Positions 8,823 to 18,044 of a stretch of DNA of 64,000 nucleotides are shown in pieces. The notes beneath the pieces were generated by a model. It saw nothing but the letters and a program-made list of their open reading frames with translations, did no database searches and was not told the origin of the DNA. The stretch lies in assembly GCF_000190735.1 (NCBI RefSeq), contig NC_015177.1, positions 2,108,001 through 2,172,000 of the forward strand. The letters are read 5' to 3'. Every line of letters starts with the position of its first letter. Position 1 is the first letter of the stretch. Both the position numbers and the translations under genes were made by a program. The stretch comes from Pseudopedobacter saltans DSM 12145 (lineage in GTDB: Bacteria; Bacteroidota; Bacteroidia; Sphingobacteriales; Sphingobacteriaceae).

Positions 8823-11426
8823 TTAGTTTCCAATATCTTGCGAAACAACCGCCGGTAACGTGTCTATTACCTCTTGTTTTATTCCATTTTCTATCAGTAC
8901 AGAGCTTGATGCATTGTTTATCTTAACAGCTTTTCCTGCTACATTTAATGCATTATTACCGTAACTAAATGCGGCTTTCTGATCTGAAGATAAAATAGAC
9001 AAACTTGCAGCTTCTTTTGTGTCCAGGTTAGCAGAAATTGTCCATTCGCCCACTTGTATTTTCTGCACACCTTTATTTATTCCGAGGTTTTTTAGCGGTT
9101 TAAGTGCTTTATCCTGCACTTGAAGTATCATTAGAAAACGTTGTTTATTTTTGTTAGAAGAACTGATACCTGCATGCCACTGCTCACTAAACTGGATGAT
9201 ATTACCTTCATCATCCGTTTTTCCTTTCCAGTTCTTTGCTGGATAATTGTATTTATCATGTACAGAAATAGTGCTATTACTGCTTGAAAAAACAGTCGCG
9301 TTAGATTTCACAAAATCTGCTTCCAATTCGAATACTTTTGCATTTCCAATATTTGCAGCCCCTTCTTTCATTAGATATGGACTATGCATTTGAGTTGTCC
9401 ATTGAATAGGTTTTACTGCTTCTAGTTCATCATAAACCACCACATAATTACTATCCAGCTGCAAAACATGACGTCTAAACTGCTTTACTCCGGCATCTCC
9501 GTAACCGCTTTTTTTATCGGCTTTTAATCCTATTTGCGTAAATCTATCTAACCAAAATGCCGTAGTTAAATTTCCATATGCATTTGAAGCATCTCCTAAA
9601 GCATATTGAATGCGGTTTCCTGTCATAAATCTTGAAATCCATCCATATCCATCTTCTCCTAATCGCTGACTTAAACTGTCTGCTAAAATGGTACAATGTC
9701 CTCTGGACGAGCGATAATCTAATAAGTTATGTGCATCGCTAAAATTAGAATAAAATCCGGTTCCACCGTAAATCTTTTTTCCTTTATAGTTTATCGTTAA
9801 TGCATTTTGTGCAGCATGGGCATGTCCCGCAACACCATAAGGGTTAGAAGTAAAAAACACGTTTACATTACGACTAATATCATTCAGGCTGGAATGCATA
9901 GCTACTAAACCGACGTCGTTGAAATTTCTTGATTTTGGTAAATCATCTGGCTTTTTAGAAGCTAATTCCTGCTTTTCTCCTTTATAGTTCAATAACCTAA
10001 ATAGCAAAAAGTCATCATTGGCTCTAAAAAAATTAGGATATAATTTTCTAGATTCCTTTGCATACCAAACCAAATAAGGATTGTCAATTTTGGTAGATAA
10101 AGCGTCTGCAAACAAAGCCTGATTTCTTACCATATCGGATAAGTTTTCATGCATATCGCCCTGCGAAACCGAAGCGGATTTTGGTGGATAAGAATATAAA
10201 ATATAATAAGCAAGATTATGCATCCATTCTTCTTCGAAATAGTCTCTTCCGGAAATTTCTCCGAATAAAAGTGGCAGATAAATCAATGTTTTGTAATGTA
10301 CTCTGAAATAGCCATTCCCCTCATGCCATCCACCATCTGTAGAGGCCAATACCGGAAAGCGCGCATTCCAGACTTCATAAACATAGGTAAGCCACTCATT
10401 TGCTTCTGGGATATCATTCGCAACAGCTAATGCTGTAATTGAAAAATTTCGTAGAATATGCTGCCACACGTGGTTGTCGCACATTTGTAACTCAAAACGA
10501 TTGGGAAGATTTTTATAAATCATCTCTCCTCTGGTCTTTATAGCACTTTTTAATAACTGTTTGTCTTTTTCACTCAGAAAATCATATCCCAGGTCATATA
10601 GCGTTGCCAAACCTTCTACAATATTCCCGTTATTAAAATCATCTCTGCTAGCATAACCCTTTGGATCCATGTTAGCTACGTGAATCCCCTGTTTAATGGC
10701 TTCGTCTAAAAAAGATCTATCTTTAGTTAAATAATAGGCAACAGTAAGATCCTTAATTGGATTTGCGACTTTATTTCCAAAACCATGATACATAAATTCG
10801 ATCATCTGCTTTTTTTGTAGGTCATTCATTCCTGTTGTATCTCTTGGTCTGGTCGGCTTTTCTTCCGGAAGTGGTTTTCCTAGCAGTTTTCGCATAGATG
10901 CTACAAATGCCAGTGCTTCCGGATTACTTTTATTATTCGTGAAGAAACTTTCCCGATTCTTGTTTAGTGACCACAAACGTGGATGTTTTTGATTTTTCAA
11001 ATCAACTAACACTTGTTTTGACGATGGTGAACTGATGTTGCTCTTACTTTTCTCGACTACAAAACTATTTGTTGCAGACCATTGCCATTTATCATTTTGA
11101 GTAGCTTTGGATGCGTATTTCCAAAACCACTTGCCCTCTTTTATATTTTGATGCAAAGGATACACTGCCCACCGCTGCTCGTCTCCATTAATCACATTTT
11201 TAGTGAATTGAGCATCTGTAGCCATCATGATTTTATAAAAAGCATTCTTTCCTGTAATTCCCGGCCAAAGTAAACACACTGAATTGGATGGGACTTTAAC
11301 ATTATTTACAGGATATGCCCACTCCCTTACCCTGGGATGCAGCATAGGTACATTAATTTGCTTAACCGCTTGCGTATCCGGTTGAGCAAACAATAATTGT
11401 GAAGATATAATTAGGGATAATAGCAT
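8823..11426 (-). CDS. Heparinase II-type polysaccharide lyase (PL21-like, DUF4962 N-terminus)
   Basis: An 867-residue secreted protein with signal peptide MLLSLIISSQLLFAQ. The first ~130 residues look like the DUF4962 domain found in front of heparinase II enzymes. An alpha/alpha-toroid follows, then the heparinase II/III beta-sandwich. Candidate catalytic residues match the family pattern: His about 319 in CDNHVWQH, Tyr about 373 in GNGYFRVHY, and the HAHAAQN motif (His 535/537). Heparinase II cuts both heparin and heparan sulfate by beta-elimination. It is longer than the 772-residue P. heparinus HepB, mainly at the C-terminus. It begins four bases after the sulfatase stop and ends 36 bases before the regulator gene. 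Family assignment is from memory of HepB, not alignment. Confidence 0.85.
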   Translation of the reverse strand: MLLSLIISSQLLFAQPDTQAVKQINVPMLHPRVREWAYPVNNVKVPSNSVCLLWPGITGKNAFYKIMMATDAQFTKNVINGDEQRWAVYPLHQNIKEGKWFWKYASKATQNDKWQWSATNSFVVEKSKSNISSPSSKQVLVDLKNQKHPRLWSLNKNRESFFTNNKSNPEALAFVASMRKLLGKPLPEEKPTRPRDTTGMNDLQKKQMIEFMYHGFGNKVANPIKDLTVAYYLTKDRSFLDEAIKQGIHVANMDPKGYASRDDFNNGNIVEGLATLYDLGYDFLSEKDKQLLKSAIKTRGEMIYKNLPNRFELQMCDNHVWQHILRNFSITALAVANDIPEANEWLTYVYEVWNARFPVLASTDGGWHEGNGYFRVHYKTLIYLPLLFGEISGRDYFEEEWMHNLAYYILYSYPPKSASVSQGDMHENLSDMVRNQALFADALSTKIDNPYLVWYAKESRKLYPNFFRANDDFLLFRLLNYKGEKQELASKKPDDLPKSRNFNDVGLVAMHSSLNDISRNVNVFFTSNPYGVAGHAHAAQNALTINYKGKKIYGGTGFYSNFSDAHNLLDYRSSRGHCTILADSLSQRLGEDGYGWISRFMTGNRIQYALGDASNAYGNLTTAFWLDRFTQIGLKADKKSGYGDAGVKQFRRHVLQLDSNYVVVYDELEAVKPIQWTTQMHSPYLMKEGAANIGNAKVFELEADFVKSNATVFSSSNSTISVHDKYNYPAKNWKGKTDDEGNIIQFSEQWHAGISSSNKNKQRFLMILQVQDKALKPLKNLGINKGVQKIQVGEWTISANLDTKEAASLSILSSDQKAAFSYGNNALNVAGKAVKINNASSSVLIENGIKQEVIDTLPAVVSQDIGN

Positions 11427-11430
11427 AGTG

Positions 11431-12807
11431 TTAGTTATAAGGATTAAATGAATCTTTATTATTGCGAGTCCATGTTTTCATGTAAGACCGCATACTATTC
11501 AGTGTTTGTTTATACTTGGTTTGTACAGCTAAATTGTTGGTTTCTCCCGGATCGACAGTTAAATCAAAAAGCTGTTCCTTTAAGTCACCTTTATCGTAAA
11601 CGATATATTTATATTGGTGCGTGATTACCGCGCGGCCTTTAATTCCAAGCAAGCGGGTATTATCTGCAAAGTCTGTCTCGATAACCAAAGTATCTCGCAA
11701 CTTTGTTCCAGGCTGTTCTATAATCTTTTTGATGTCTAAACCGCTTTTTAAATAAGACGGCATTTTTATTCCTGCAAAAGAACAAATGGTTGGCATAATA
11801 TCTATACCGTTGCAAATCAGGTTATCGTCTGTTTTTTCTTTCCATTGCCCAATTTTAGATATGATAAAGGGAACTTTCGCCGATTCCTGATACAAAACTT
11901 GCTTTTGATTCCATTGATGAGCTGCATACCCATCTCCGTGATCACTGGTGAATATGATAATCGTATTGTCTTCTAATCCATATTTCTTTAAACCCGCCAG
12001 TACCATCCCAATATAGTTATCAACTTTTTCTACCAATTGGTTGTAAGCCCATCTGTATTGTCTCCATTTATCGGCATTCCATTCGGTTGAAGGGTAAGTT
12101 TTAGGATTTACTTTTTGCTGTTCTCTGATAATCATGGGTTCATTTGGAGCAATTCTCCAGTTAGCTGGCAATAAAGGGCATTCTTCAGGCGGTGGAGGTG
12201 TACCAATAACATCCATTTTTAACTGATCATTTCTTGCCCATTCGCATATATCATGCGGATTTAAAAAAGATGCTACCAACAGAAAAGGCTCGTTCTTATT
12301 TTCTTTCATAAAACGGGCGCAAAAAGATGGATTTGCTGCATCCAGAAAATCGCCGGCAGCTGTATTTTCTATATAATCAAATCCATGTTGAGAAATCTTG
12401 GTTACAGGAATGGGTAAATGCCATTTTCCTACATATCCGGTTTTGTAACCTGCATTTTTAAAGATTTTCCCCATTACCAATAAAGAATCCGGCCAAAGCC
12501 CATCTTTTTCTTCTACATTTCCAGTAAATCCGGTATGTATTGGTCTTTGACCGCTGAAAATAGAGATACGTGAGGGCGTACATAAAGGCTGTACGCAATA
12601 AGCTTCCGTAAATCGGGTTCCATTTTGTGCCAAAAAATCAATAGCTGGTGTTTTTAAATCTTTATTCCCTGCAATACTCATGGCGTCAGCTGTATGCTGA
12701 TCGGTCATGATTATCAAAATATTTGGCCTATCTGTTCGCTTTTGCTGCGAAAATATGCTGACAAATGGTAACAATGTTGCAACTGCAGTAATCCATATCC
12801 TTTTCAT
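11431..12807 (-). CDS. Arylsulfatase-family sulfatase (458 aa), possibly a 2-O-sulfatase
   Basis: A formylglycine-dependent sulfatase of the S1 family with a signal peptide (MKRIWITAVATLLPF...SQQ). The maturation motif CTPSR has its Cys at residue 76, flanked by the metal-binding MTDQH near the start and SDHGDG in the second half. GKWHLP carries the usual Lys/His pair. Conversion of Cys76 to formylglycine needs an anaerobic sulfatase-maturing enzyme, absent from the window. Heparan sulfate loci usually carry 2-O-, 6-O- and N-sulfatases; since the neighbours look like N- and 6-O-enzymes, 2-O specificity is a guess by elimination. A gap of 127 bases with a large RNA hairpin separates it from the upstream sulfatase. 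Confidence 0.9.
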   Translation of the reverse strand: MKRIWITAVATLLPFVSIFSQQKRTDRPNILIIMTDQHTADAMSIAGNKDLKTPAIDFLAQNGTRFTEAYCVQPLCTPSRISIFSGQRPIHTGFTGNVEEKDGLWPDSLLVMGKIFKNAGYKTGYVGKWHLPIPVTKISQHGFDYIENTAAGDFLDAANPSFCARFMKENKNEPFLLVASFLNPHDICEWARNDQLKMDVIGTPPPPEECPLLPANWRIAPNEPMIIREQQKVNPKTYPSTEWNADKWRQYRWAYNQLVEKVDNYIGMVLAGLKKYGLEDNTIIIFTSDHGDGYAAHQWNQKQVLYQESAKVPFIISKIGQWKEKTDDNLICNGIDIMPTICSFAGIKMPSYLKSGLDIKKIIEQPGTKLRDTLVIETDFADNTRLLGIKGRAVITHQYKYIVYDKGDLKEQLFDLTVDPGETNNLAVQTKYKQTLNSMRSYMKTWTRNNKDSFNPYN

Positions 12808-12934
12808 TCAATTTAATTTAGGTGTATTTATAATGGCTATTACAAACAGAATCTCCGGGCGACCTTTTTGCTATAAAAAGATAATCACGGAGATTGCTGT
12901 AAGAAACTATTGTTATAAAATGCTAATGCAATTC
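12808..12934 (-). other. Structured intergenic region within the sulfatase operon
   Basis: This is the only large gap inside the otherwise tightly packed run of genes. The outer arms 12850-12857 (AATCTCCG) and 12888-12895 (CGGAGATT) are perfectly complementary. Inside them CTTTTT (12864-12869) pairs with AAAAAG (12875-12880). Read on the coding strand the hairpin sits 40-85 bases upstream of the 458-residue sulfatase start. It is not followed by a U-run, so an RNA-processing or stability element is more likely than a terminator. Confidence 0.55.
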
Positions 12935-14431
12935 TTATTTCAGATAGTTATACATCGTATCTAAGCCAAACTCCTTGATTGCCTCTTTGCTCGGTTTAGG
13001 GGTCTTGTCTATTTCACTGAAATAATCTGTATTATCCCAAATAATTTTACCTCCGGTTTCTCTCGGATCTTTGGTTTCTTTCAGATATTTCACCATTTTT
13101 TCAGACAAGTCATCCTTTATACTTTTATATTTTGGATCGTAAGCTAGATTGTGTAGCTGATCAGGATCATTAACTACATCAAAAAGTTCTTCCGCCGGAC
13201 GTTTTGCAAAAGCCAATTGATATGCTTGTTTAGCAATTGGTTCATCTTTATGCTTTAAAATGAAGAATTTAGCAGGTCCCGGATAGTTCAGCATGTAGGG
13301 ATCGACATCTCCGTAAAGCGGAGGATCTCCTGCCGGCCATCTTGAAGGCTCATAATTTTTGATATACAAGAAATCTTTACTTCTTAATGCTCTGCCCGGA
13401 TATCCCAAACCTTCTTGTCTTACAAATGCATGTCTTTCTCTTCCTAACACCACAAATTCTCTGGAATCTTTATTTTCTGCTCCAGCCTCTACAATAGGTA
13501 ATAAACTTTTACCGGTCATATAGGTGGGTACTTCTGCTTGTGCAACTGTTAAGAACGTCGGCGCTAAATCCAATAAAGTAACCAATTCATCAGTTACTTC
13601 GTTGGTTTTAAATTTATCAGGCCACGATACAATTAAAGGTACTCTTGTTCCAAAATCATATAGATTAGCTAAACCTCTTGGCATCTGCCAGCCGTTGTCA
13701 CTACATACAATAACTATGGTATTTTCTAACTGCCCGGCATCTTTCAGCTGTTGCATAATTGTACCAACTTCCTGGTCAAACTCTTCAATAGCAGCATAAT
13801 AATCCGCGATATCTATTCTGATATCTTTAGTATCTGGCAAATAAGCCGGAACTTTAATTTTATTGATATCTACTCCTGCTTTTTCTCCGGAACCTACTTC
13901 ATAAGGACGGTGCGGGTGTAAACTATTAAACCAATAGCTCCAGGGCTCCCCTGATTTTCTATCTTTTATAAATTCCGCAAAATTGGCGTATTTATTCCCC
14001 CCCGGATTACGTTTTCTTCCATTTGCTTCAAAACTTCCTGGTCCCCAGCCTTTTCCATCATAACCCACTCTGTATCCTGCTTTCTCTAACAAATCTGGCA
14101 AAACCTCGTACTTAGTCGGTAGTATCCCCCATAGGTTTGCGCCTTCTTCTATTCTCCAGATATCCTGTCCGGTTAACATTGCTGCCCTTGCCGGAGTACA
14201 TGAAGGTGAATTGCAATAAGCATTAGTAAAACGAACTCCTTCCCTGGCTATCTTATCGATATTCGGTGTTCTTACCACACTATCTCCGTAAATCCCCACA
14301 TGGTTCCAGGATTGGTTATCAGACATTAACAAAAGAATATTCGGTCTCTCTTGTTTCTGTTCTGATTTGCAGGCAAATAGAAATGCTACCGCAGCAATAC
14401 AAAGGTTTCTGATATATGTTGTCTTATTCAT
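12935..14431 (-). CDS. Sulfatase resembling heparan N-sulfatase (sulfamidase)
   Basis: A 498-residue S1 sulfatase. The maturation motif is CTPAR with Cys at residue 78. It differs from its two neighbours in carrying a lipobox (LFAC, Cys21), so it should be a lipoprotein. The motif set MSDNQSWNH, GKGWGPG and SDNGWQMPRGLANLYD resembles N-sulfoglucosamine sulfohydrolase (human SGSH has SDNG followed by PSGRTNLY), which hints at removal of the N-sulfate from GlcNS. That assignment is inferred from motif likeness. It starts eight bases after the stop of the upstream sulfatase, so translation is probably coupled. Confidence 0.9.
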   Translation of the reverse strand: MNKTTYIRNLCIAAVAFLFACKSEQKQERPNILLLMSDNQSWNHVGIYGDSVVRTPNIDKIAREGVRFTNAYCNSPSCTPARAAMLTGQDIWRIEEGANLWGILPTKYEVLPDLLEKAGYRVGYDGKGWGPGSFEANGRKRNPGGNKYANFAEFIKDRKSGEPWSYWFNSLHPHRPYEVGSGEKAGVDINKIKVPAYLPDTKDIRIDIADYYAAIEEFDQEVGTIMQQLKDAGQLENTIVIVCSDNGWQMPRGLANLYDFGTRVPLIVSWPDKFKTNEVTDELVTLLDLAPTFLTVAQAEVPTYMTGKSLLPIVEAGAENKDSREFVVLGRERHAFVRQEGLGYPGRALRSKDFLYIKNYEPSRWPAGDPPLYGDVDPYMLNYPGPAKFFILKHKDEPIAKQAYQLAFAKRPAEELFDVVNDPDQLHNLAYDPKYKSIKDDLSEKMVKYLKETKDPRETGGKIIWDNTDYFSEIDKTPKPSKEAIKEFGLDTMYNYLK

Positions 14432-14439
14432 AATAAAAT

Positions 14440-16074
14440 TTACTCTTCTGTCGGATTAGTGTCTTTATACTGCTTTTGTAGCTTTTTCATTTTTGCATGC
14501 ATCATCTTAACTACATTTGCATAAGCAGTATTATTGTATACATTATTCATTTCTTTAGGATCTTTTTCTAAATCATACAGCTCCCATTCATCGATATCGT
14601 TGTAAAAGTGGATTAGTTTATACCGATTGGTCCTAATTCCATAATGTCTTTTTACCATGTGCCAGCTTGGATATTCGTAATAGTGATAATACACCGCGTC
14701 TCTCCATTTCGCCAGTACTTTTCCATCATTATCAATCACTGGTTTTAATGATTTCCCCTGCATATCTTTCGGAATTTTCACTCCTGCATAATCCAATAAT
14801 GTTGGGGCAAAATCTACGTTCATCGCTAATGCATCCGAAACAAGTCCTTTTTTGATTCCGTTTGGGTACCTGATCAGCAAAGGCGTCCTCAAACATTCTT
14901 CATACATCATCCTTTTATCAAAGAATCCATGTTCCCCTAAAAAGAAACCCTGATCAGACGTGTACACGATAATGGTATTGTCTAACTCCCCTTCTTTCTC
15001 CAGATAATCCATCAATCTGCCTACGTTTTCATCAACAGCAACTACACAAGCCAGGTAGTCTTTCATATATTGCTGATATTTCCACCTAGTCAGTTCATCT
15101 CCTTTAAGGTTAAGTCTTTTATACTCTTCCACGCGTTTATCATAGACTTTAGTCCAGGCAGCTTTCTCCTCCGGGGTCATTCTATCAAAAACCTGAAAAA
15201 AACGTTGATGATCTAATGTTTTATCATTAGCATGGGTAAAATCATCTTCTTTTCCATCAACAAAATTAGATTTAGGGACTTTGGACAGGGAATCCAAATC
15301 TCTGGAAGATGCCAATTTCAAATCCCAGGCATCCCACATGTCTTTCGATATATTCATTAACTGTTCTTTGGCTGCCTTTCCTCTATTGGAATAATCATCC
15401 AGTAAATTTGACGGTTCTACAAAGGTTTTGTCATCGAACATACCCAAATGACGCTGTGCCGGCAACCAGTTTCTATGAGGTGCTTTTTGCTGATAGATCA
15501 ACAAGAATGGCTTTTCTTTATCTCTTGATTCCAGATAACCTATTGCCTTATCCGTTACCACATCGGTAACATATCCTTTCTCTTGTATCTTTTTACCATT
15601 TTCAATAAACGTTGGCTGATAATATTCGCCCTGATTGGGAAGAATACTGTAATGATCAAATCCCATAGGAGTAGATCCCAAATGCCATTTTCCGATCATA
15701 GCCGTTTGATATCCCGCTTTTTTTAATAGTTGAGGATAAATAACCTGGGTACTATCAAAAACCTTATGGTTGTCTGTCAAACCATTAATATGATTATATT
15801 TTCCGGTGAGAATGGTTGCTCTGGAAGGACCACAAACCGCATTGGTTACAAAACAATTATTAAACTTGATTCCTTCTTTTGCTAAGCGATCTAAATGAGG
15901 CGTTTCTATCAGTCGGCTATCATAAGCACTCAAGGCTTGTGTAGTATGATCATCCGTCATGATAAAAACAATATTCAATTTTTTGTCCTTTTTCTGAACG
16001 GTTTGCGCTTGTGCCACCAAACCCAATGCACCGGATAACAATACGGAAGTAACTCTCTTAAAATATATATTCAT
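14440..16074 (-). CDS. Sulfatase (544 aa) resembling GlcNAc-6-O-sulfatase
   Basis: An S1-family sulfatase with signal peptide ending AQAQ. Metal ligands lie in MTDDH, the maturation motif is CGPSR with Cys at residue 81, then GKWHLG and the second metal site TSDQGFFLGEHG. The length and the long middle insertion (WDAWD...VDGKEDDFTHAND) resemble the Bacteroides N-acetylglucosamine-6-O-sulfatases of heparan sulfate loci; this subfamily call is inference. It begins one base after the stop of the PL12 lyase gene and is the first of the three sulfatases in the operon. Confidence 0.9.
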   Translation of the reverse strand: MNIYFKRVTSVLLSGALGLVAQAQTVQKKDKKLNIVFIMTDDHTTQALSAYDSRLIETPHLDRLAKEGIKFNNCFVTNAVCGPSRATILTGKYNHINGLTDNHKVFDSTQVIYPQLLKKAGYQTAMIGKWHLGSTPMGFDHYSILPNQGEYYQPTFIENGKKIQEKGYVTDVVTDKAIGYLESRDKEKPFLLIYQQKAPHRNWLPAQRHLGMFDDKTFVEPSNLLDDYSNRGKAAKEQLMNISKDMWDAWDLKLASSRDLDSLSKVPKSNFVDGKEDDFTHANDKTLDHQRFFQVFDRMTPEEKAAWTKVYDKRVEEYKRLNLKGDELTRWKYQQYMKDYLACVVAVDENVGRLMDYLEKEGELDNTIIVYTSDQGFFLGEHGFFDKRMMYEECLRTPLLIRYPNGIKKGLVSDALAMNVDFAPTLLDYAGVKIPKDMQGKSLKPVIDNDGKVLAKWRDAVYYHYYEYPSWHMVKRHYGIRTNRYKLIHFYNDIDEWELYDLEKDPKEMNNVYNNTAYANVVKMMHAKMKKLQKQYKDTNPTEE

Positions 16075-16075
16075 C

Positions 16076-18040
16076 TTAATTAGGTATGTTATAACTTAAG
16101 GTTTTAGCCTGACCATCTACACTCACTTTTACACGTACAGTTGTGTCTGTCGTTTCTAAAAATTCTGCCTCAATAATTGGCGGAACCATTGTCCCGCTAA
16201 AGGGCGCTATAACGGATAAAAATCTTACTGTATTGGGACTTTGTTTTGCTGCGCTAACAGCGAAAGCAGGCCTTTCCTGTTTCTGATTATAGGCATAAGA
16301 AACATAGCTTTCTTCTCCAACCATATTGGCCTCTTGCTGCGAAATGACTTTTATGCAAATGTTATTCTTATCGGCAAATTTTGTGGTAATGGTTTTTGTA
16401 CATTGATCTGCATTTACCTCGCCCTCTTTTAAACCATAATGAATGGCTACATTTCCTTCTGCTGATCCTATGGCTTCATCTACAAATACAAAGTACTTTT
16501 TATCAACAAATAAAACTGCTCTTCTATGTTTAAGATTGGTGTAACTTGGATTTTCATAAACCAGTATATCCAGGTCATTACTGGTGCTCCACTGCAGCTC
16601 TGTAGCATTTACCTCCAGATTTTTGTTGTCTAAGGTTAATGTATTATGTAATCTGGTTTGTCTAAAATATTCCCGCTGTGCATTGATACTGGCATCTCCG
16701 GCATAGATATAAGCGCCTGCATCCGGCGTGAAATTCCTTCCATTTACCCAAAGTTCAAACGTACCGTTATCTGGCTGGCTGTGCCATTCTGCCGGACGAC
16801 TTGCCTTTAAAATTAAGGTAGTTGAATTTGGTAACCAGCCACTTCTAAATGCATATATTCCTGCGTTGGCAAGTCTGTTAGAAGTATAAGGCGGTAAAAG
16901 ACCTTCTTGCCTGTCTGTAGCAAAGTATTTTAAAACCTGATTATCAGGATAAACAGAAGCCCAGTTTTTATAGTTACGCAATAATACGGATTTGGCACTC
17001 AACCAAGAATCTCCAAACATCGGATAGGTATAATCCGGAAAGGAGAAATTAATCACAGCCATAATCATTCTTTCCAGCCTGTTGATATAAACTGCCGGAA
17101 ACTTTCCGGATATTCCGTTTACGTCCAGCATCTGTAATGCTTTATAGAAAATCTGGACACAAGCAATATGATAATGGAAGGTTAATTCATTTTGCACTCC
17201 GTCGTCAAAAACCTGTACGGTAATTTGTTCATTCAGTTTATCGATACCACTTTGTTGCCAGGTATTGGCGCGTAGAAGCTCGGGAAAATAAGTTCCCCCG
17301 TAAACCATTCTTTGTGCCTGAAACAGTAAATGGTTACCAGCATCGCTATAATTGTTGATCAGATGATCGGCATGTTTGGAGTAGTTAAGTAAAAATGTCA
17401 CCAAAAAACTTTCATCAAAAGCTGGAGAATTGATAAAATACAGAAACAGTTTAGATTGCAGCTCCAACCGTTCGCTAATTTCTAAAGAACGCCATGCAAA
17501 TCGATCATTATCCGCAGAAAGTCCCAAAGGATTTTTCTTTACCCAATCTTTATATTGAAGCACCCATTCCTGTGCATAACGCTCATCTTTGGTATTGGCA
17601 TAGGTTAAAGCCATAGATTCCCACCATGCCATTCTGTGTAATTGCCACCTTACCTCGTTATCTTTAACAGGCCAGTACTGCCAGTTGATATCTGTTCCAT
17701 AGTCGAATGGCGGATAACCATTCATTATAAAGAAAACATGAGATAATGCGTCATTTGCCCTTTGTAAATTAGTTGCTGATAAATTTCCGGCAACAGGCTT
17801 TCCATTAACATCAGTTTCGACATCGGGATGGATGACGTTTTTTCTGTTTTTATAATAATTTAATAATGCTGTTGTTGCCTGGTTAGTGTCTCCTGCTAGA
17901 TAAAATGTTTTTACCTGTTCTAAGCCAGACCTGTTAAGGTCCAGCTTAGAAAGTAATATTGTCTTGTTATTGGTTTGAGCAACTACTACACCAAGATTAA
18001 GCATTACAGCAGCAGTTGCTATCCATAACGGTTTCATCAT
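16076..18040 (-). CDS. Heparinase III-family polysaccharide lyase (PL12), copy in the leftward operon
   Basis: A 654-residue secreted lyase (signal peptide ending VVAQ). The order of motifs follows P. heparinus heparinase III: INWQYWPVKDNEVRWQLHR, KNPLGLS, GNHLLFQAQRM (Asn), the HYH segment (Tyr), and WHSQPDNGTFELW (His). These correspond to the Asn240, Tyr294 and His424 catalytic positions I recall for that enzyme. An alpha/alpha-toroid is followed by a beta-sandwich. It would cut low-sulfated heparan sulfate by beta-elimination. It lies four bases after susD. Two adjacent Mets (18040, 18037) are possible starts. A more HepC-like paralog is encoded at 24695-26662. Confidence 0.92.
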   Translation of the reverse strand: MMKPLWIATAAVMLNLGVVVAQTNNKTILLSKLDLNRSGLEQVKTFYLAGDTNQATTALLNYYKNRKNVIHPDVETDVNGKPVAGNLSATNLQRANDALSHVFFIMNGYPPFDYGTDINWQYWPVKDNEVRWQLHRMAWWESMALTYANTKDERYAQEWVLQYKDWVKKNPLGLSADNDRFAWRSLEISERLELQSKLFLYFINSPAFDESFLVTFLLNYSKHADHLINNYSDAGNHLLFQAQRMVYGGTYFPELLRANTWQQSGIDKLNEQITVQVFDDGVQNELTFHYHIACVQIFYKALQMLDVNGISGKFPAVYINRLERMIMAVINFSFPDYTYPMFGDSWLSAKSVLLRNYKNWASVYPDNQVLKYFATDRQEGLLPPYTSNRLANAGIYAFRSGWLPNSTTLILKASRPAEWHSQPDNGTFELWVNGRNFTPDAGAYIYAGDASINAQREYFRQTRLHNTLTLDNKNLEVNATELQWSTSNDLDILVYENPSYTNLKHRRAVLFVDKKYFVFVDEAIGSAEGNVAIHYGLKEGEVNADQCTKTITTKFADKNNICIKVISQQEANMVGEESYVSYAYNQKQERPAFAVSAAKQSPNTVRFLSVIAPFSGTMVPPIIEAEFLETTDTTVRVKVSVDGQAKTLSYNIPN

Positions 18041-18044
18041 GATC

